Source: Mytilinidion resinicola (taxonomy: Eukaryota; Ascomycota; Dothideomycetes; Mytilinidiales; Mytilinidiaceae). Taken from it: a stretch of 64,000 bases of DNA. Both the position numbers and the translations under genes were made by a program. The stretch lies in contig NW_022985462.1 in assembly GCF_010093595.1 (NCBI RefSeq), positions 560,534-624,533 on the forward strand. The letters run 5' to 3'. Shown here piece by piece: positions 59,693-64,000 of the stretch (positions are counted from its first letter, which is position 1; each line of letters starts with the position of its first letter). The notes beneath the pieces were generated by a model. The model ran no database searches. It saw only the letters and a list, made by a program, of their open reading frames with translations, and was not told the DNA's origin.

Positions 59693-62600
59693 CTAGCAGT
59701 TCCTCGGTCCTACAACTTCTCTCTTTTGGACCCAGACTCTCACAGAAACACGCTCCGACACCTCGTACGTGTCGTTCAGTAGCTCGCCTGCCATGTTCAA
59801 GGCTTTTACCTGTTCTTCCAAACGCTTCTTGAACGCCCTGTGGGCCTCGACGAGATCGATCTTGGGAAACTTCGGCTTCTTGTACCCGATTATGCACTCC
59901 ATGGCGGAAATGTTGGCAGATTCGACGGTTGTGTGGAGGTTTCCTTGCATGAATTCCGTCATTCCGTCTTTATCGACCCCCTCGAGGTCGTCAACGTCCA
60001 TCCACAGCTCCTCATCGCCCTCAAGTTGTCTCTTTTGCACGTCATAGCGGCACGTGACGTCATACACGTATTTGGGCATCCAACCGACTTTTGAGCCAGG
60101 ACGTCGGCCCTCCGCTCGCGTGCGCAGGCGGCGGCAGACAATGACCCTGAATTTGCCGGCCTCGCAGGTGCAGAAGTTCTGCGCCATGCCCATGGCGTCT
60201 TTGGCGAAGCGTGAGTCCGTCGAATGTTCTCCGAAGTTGAGGCCGTCGCGCTCCACGAAGCATTCCTCGAAGGCCGCTTTGTTGGCTTCTTCGAGGTTGT
60301 AGTACTTCTTGCCGACGATGACCCACTCTAGGTCCTGCTCGACGTCGCCGTGTGCAATCGTCTTGCGCTTGAGCTCGTATTCGTAGTGCTCCTCGTCTGC
60401 TGGGCGGAAGGGCGACGGCTCGCGGTCGTTCCAGACATCCTGCGCTTTCTCACGAACAACCGACTCTTCCTCAACATCCGATTCCTCATCCTGTGAGTCT
60501 TGTTCGGTGTCGTCTTCCGTGTCCGACGCGTCGAGGATCGCCTTCTTCGGTTCGGAATTGACGGATTTGCCACCTTTTTGAACGAGGCGTGCAGGTTTGG
60601 TTGAGCCATTGGACTTCGGGGCGTTTGGCGAGGAGGACGGTGGAGTGATCGGTGGAGCGGATTGTTCGTCTCTAGACTTGGCAGCAAGTTTCTCCGCTAT
60701 TAAATTGATTAGCTAGTGTTCAAATTCAAAGCGGAAAGCTTGCAGCACCAAGTTCGAGGCGAGGACCGTACCTTTCTTTTTGTCGCTGTATCTCTTGGCA
60801 TATTCCTGTCTCTTCCGCTTGGCTTCAGCATCCCGTTCCTCCTTCTCGGCCTCTGTTTGGGGCGGAGCTTGGCGCTTTCGACCTTGCTTCTGTAAGACGG
60901 ACATTAGCTTGCGTTCTCAGCAGACATGGCGGAAGATGCTTACCTTAGGCGGAGATGCCTGCGCTTCCTGTGGCTGAGTCGAGTTCTCTGCAACGGATGG
61001 TGCTGCACCGTCAGACGCTGATGAGCTGGAGACCCCATTGGCGACTGTACTGGTGACTCCATTGGCGGAGTCGACTTCTTCCGGTGTCGTGACTGGTAAC
61101 GAAGGCGTAAAGGAGATGGCATTGCTCGATGACTCGATCAGTTTTGCAGTCGCCGGCTCGTCGGTCTTCGCGGTTGCTAGGTTGGTGAGATTCGCGGTCG
61201 ATGGATTTGCAGAGTTCGCGGTCGCTGGCTTGTCGGTCTTCGCAGTCGATGAATCGTTAGACTTCGCGGTCGCTGGCTTGTTGGACTTCACGGCCACTGG
61301 CCTGTCAGTCTTCGCGGTCGATGGATCGCCAGACTTCGCGGTCGCTGGCTTGTTGATCTTCGTGGTCGCTGGCTTGTCGGTCTTCGCGGTCGCTGGAGTG
61401 TCGGTCTTCATGGTCGAAGGCTCGTCAGATTTCTCAGCCGCTGGCTTGGTAAGTTTGGCAGTCGCTGGATTGCCGGTCTTCATGGTCGAAGGCTCGTCAG
61501 ATTTCGCAGTCGCTGGCTTCGTGGTCTTCGCGTTCCTTGCGTCTGTCGAGATCGAGGTGGGCGAAATCTCAGAGTTTTTAGGTTGGCTCGTCCCAGCCTC
61601 CGACTTTTTCGCCCGCGACTCGTTTCGCTCAACGCGCTTTGCCACTGACACACCGGTCTGCTTCGAAGTAGATACAATTGGAACAGCGGTAGCAGGGCGT
61701 GTATAGGCGGATGGAGTAATAGCCATGGGAGCGGGAGTGGTCGTAGTATAAGCGTTAGCTTTGGCTGGTCGCGGAGAAGGGCGGAGCGGATCGGTATGCC
61801 AACGATTCTTTGCGTTACGCTGAGAGGCCGGCTTCGGGTTCCTATGGAGCAGGGGATCAGGCCTATCGGGAGCACGATCTTGTCCAAACGACGGCCGAAG
61901 GCCCAATGAACCTGCTGGCCGATTGACTGTCGGCACCGACAGCGATGGCTGGCCAACGCCTGTAACGGAGGAGGACTGTTGCGTGACCTTCCCAGGATGC
62001 GCAACAGTCGCATCACCACGTTGCGACGGTAACGTGGACCGTTCACTGGCGTCTTCGATCCCTTCCATCATATCGGGTATGTCTGGTTGACGGTCTTCAC
62101 GCTCAACAGCTTTCGCATGTTCATGCTTCTGGATTCCACTGTCGAGCTCAATCGAAGCCGTGACCTCTTTGCGCTGCGCCTCAACTTCTCTAGTAGCTTG
62201 GTTCTCGAGCACCGTCTCATTAGTCTTCTTTGGTGAGACGGTTTGGCCTGCATTCTGAGCTTGGGAGTGCTGATCTGCACGGCGCTTCTCATCAGCAACT
62301 TTCTTGACATCGGCAGACGTAAGGCCGTGATTGCCCCATGATGGCTTCGCAGCGTTCTTCGGGCCAGTTGGCGCATTCCATGGAGGCGCATTGTGCGGCT
62401 GGGCGGGAGATGCAGAAGAGCGTTGAGATGGCGGTCGGTACTCATTCTGGTATTTGAACGAGCTGTTGGTGTTGTCCTTAGGTACCGGCTCCTGGATTCC
62501 TCGCAATCCGCTACCGCTGGTGTCCTTCTTGACAGGGTTTGCCGGGGCGTTGGAGCCTTGACGACTAGAAACCTGCGCAGATGGCACTGCAGAGCGGGAG

Positions 62601-63754
62601 GGAGCTTGTTTGGCCGGGGTATTGTCGTCGGTGCCAATCATAGCCATGATATCGCCAAGCGAAGGGACATTCGCGACCTTGGGCTGTGGAGCCTTTTTCT
62701 GGACCTGAGTCTCAGAACTTCCTGTACGTGCCTTGGGTGGCTGAACGGTCTTACGTTTGTTCTGGTCGACCTCGGTGAACTGTGACTTGGATGAAGCAGC
62801 TTCGGCAGCCTTGGATGCCTGTTTGACTGGCTTCTTTCGCTCATCTACCTTGGTAACAGTCTTCGCAGGGCCTTTGGGAGCTTCCTTGCTGTTGCTAGTC
62901 TGTTGTTTCGCGCTTTGAGGTGTGGATTCTGAGGTGGACATATCGAGAGCTCGTGCGCCAGACTTGGCTCCAAGAACAGATGCATTTTTTCCGGTAGACT
63001 CGGGGGGCTTTCCAGCAAGACTTGAGCCATCAAGGGAATTGCGTCGTTCCGCCGGTTGCTGAAGACTCTGGCGAGTGCGCTTGTCTTTCAGCAGCTTGTG
63101 ATTGAGTCCAGCGCCCTTCGGTGCGTTCGAATTTCCAGAAGGTCGAGAGGGTCCCAAGGGCGAATTGTTGGAAGGATTCTTCGAGGCCTTTGGGATAGTG
63201 CTGGACTGCTGAGAGCGAGGCACTTGCTGAGATAGATTGGCGTAATACGATTCCTCGTTATGGTCTTGCAGCTGCGACCCGTGCTCTGCACCGAGGCCAT
63301 AGGCGTACTTCATCTGCTGCTGCGACTTCTGGTCAGATCCGGACTCCTTCAAGGCGCGGGCTCTCTCTCGGAGAGCCTTGCTGGTGGCAGAACCACCCGA
63401 ATTGACGATGGGGAAGTCATGTACCTGATTTTGAGCAGACCCGAGGTCGCTGTCCACGTCCATGTAATCCGGGCCAAGCTCGAGACTATCACGAGCGGCC
63501 TTTGCGCTAGTCGCGGTGGAACCATGTTCCTCAAGAGAATAATCTTCTTCGCCGTCGGTATCGCCTTGCGAAAACGGCTGCGTGCCATGCGACTTATGCT
63601 GTTGTGAAGAAGCCTCATCGATGCGAGGTCGTTTCGTCTCAGGACTCGTATACTTCGAGCGGGAGCGAATATCTGGATATCCTTGGGAGCTGAACGGGCT
63701 CTCAGGACGGGCCCGCTTCGTTGGCACATTGCCATCGTTTCTGTTTCCAGCCAT
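59693..63754 (-). CDS. Large low-complexity protein of unknown function (1310 aa)
   Basis: Minus-strand exons are 63754-60944, 60889-60772 and 60696-59693; introns are 54 and 75 nt and rejoin SPPK-KQGRKRQ and SDKKK-AEKLAAK. The start is the ATG of MAGNRNDGNVPTKRARP; a longer frame upstream uses a non-ATG codon. Residues 1-930 are Ser, Ala, Lys and Pro-rich with a possible nuclear signal (TKRARP) and a run of about 20 short repeats of the form (P/S)(A/S)TAKTDKPA at about residues 740-875. Residues 940-980 form a charged coil (EAEKEERDAEAKRKRQEYAKRY). An acidic patch (DASDTEDDTEQDSQDEESDVEEE) follows. The C-terminal 300 residues are ordered: LEWVIVGKKYYNLEEANKAA, CTCEAGKFRVIVCRRLRTRAE, VYDVTCRYDV, and a final helix. 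I do not know the family. A nuclear role is an inference. Confidence 0.8.
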
Positions 63755-64000
63755 ACTGCGTCGAGTTGTCTGGGCTGCGCGAGACACAAGTTGACCGAGT
63801 TGGGACGGGGGAAGAGGTCGATGCGCTTGCGACTTTCGGTCTAAGGCGCGCGACGATGGAACGTGAGATGGATGTTGGAAAGCTGAAGATTTTGAAGATG
63901 AAGGGAGAGGTGTATGACGAGTGTCCCAAGAAGCGGATGGAAATTCTTCTTCTCGTTCTTCCGTTTGCCTGTCCCAATTCAGGCTGGTCCGTGTGCTGAA
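63755..64000. other. 5' flank of the 1310-aa gene
   Basis: 246 bp to the window end. A plus-strand ORF here overlaps the start of the gene on the other strand and is not supported. Confidence 0.5.

Noticed and set aside
61038..61706. 222-aa plus-strand ORF rich in Val/Ala/Phe
   Set aside because: It is the mirror image of the TAK-type repeats of the gene on the minus strand and has no own support.

Overview
The window looks like nuclear DNA of a filamentous ascomycete (Pezizomycotina, probably a dothideomycete). Genes are split by very short introns (mostly 47-60 nt) with GTRAGT-type donors and CTAAC/CTGAC-like branch sites. The gene families are typical of such fungi: a Zn2Cys6 regulator, Dicer-like 2, a fungal RING/ZZ/SH3 protein and a DUF300 membrane protein. 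All exon joins below were read by hand from splice signals and frame continuity. No expression data or database search was available.

Layout. 1-16.3 kb: the 3' end of a UBP12-type deubiquitinase, a Zn2Cys6 regulator with a frameshift inside its DNA-binding cluster, a DUF300/Ost-alpha membrane protein, a small GRF-like zinc protein, an endonuclease G (NUC1), an orphan protein with a 63-residue internal duplication, an apparently broken MYND-finger locus, a small secreted cysteine-containing protein, and a 227-bp MITE. 16.3-30.2 kb: a dense housekeeping and RNA block with a RING-CH membrane protein, proteasome alpha-2 (PRE8), Dicer-like 2 (DCL2) and a THADA/Trm732 homologue. 30.2-35.5 kb: a fold-back MITE, a 14-nt minisatellite, an orphan 526-aa protein, a second copy of the first MITE in opposite orientation, and a mitochondrial BolA-like protein. 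35.5-44.1 kb: about 8.6 kb of GC-rich DNA without a convincing gene. 44.1-52.2 kb: a GAC1-like PP1 glycogen-targeting subunit, an EXPERA/EBP-like membrane protein and a RING/ZZ/SH3 protein. 52.4-59.3 kb: a degenerate tandem array of about 40 units, interrupted by a gag-like ORF. 59.7-63.8 kb: a 1310-aa low-complexity protein of unknown function.

The most unusual structure is the 52.4-59.3 kb array. Its unit matches the internal core of the small TA-flanked MITE present at 15.86 and 33.98 kb. The spacing of units changes from about 150 bp on the left to about 106 bp on the right, and remnants of the MITE right end appear in the longer units and at the array's right edge. I read this as an internally amplified, decayed MITE. 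The genes do not form one pathway. The clearest functional link is that DCL2 (RNA silencing) lies on the same segment as several repeat families that could produce or be targeted by small RNAs, but that link is only inferred.
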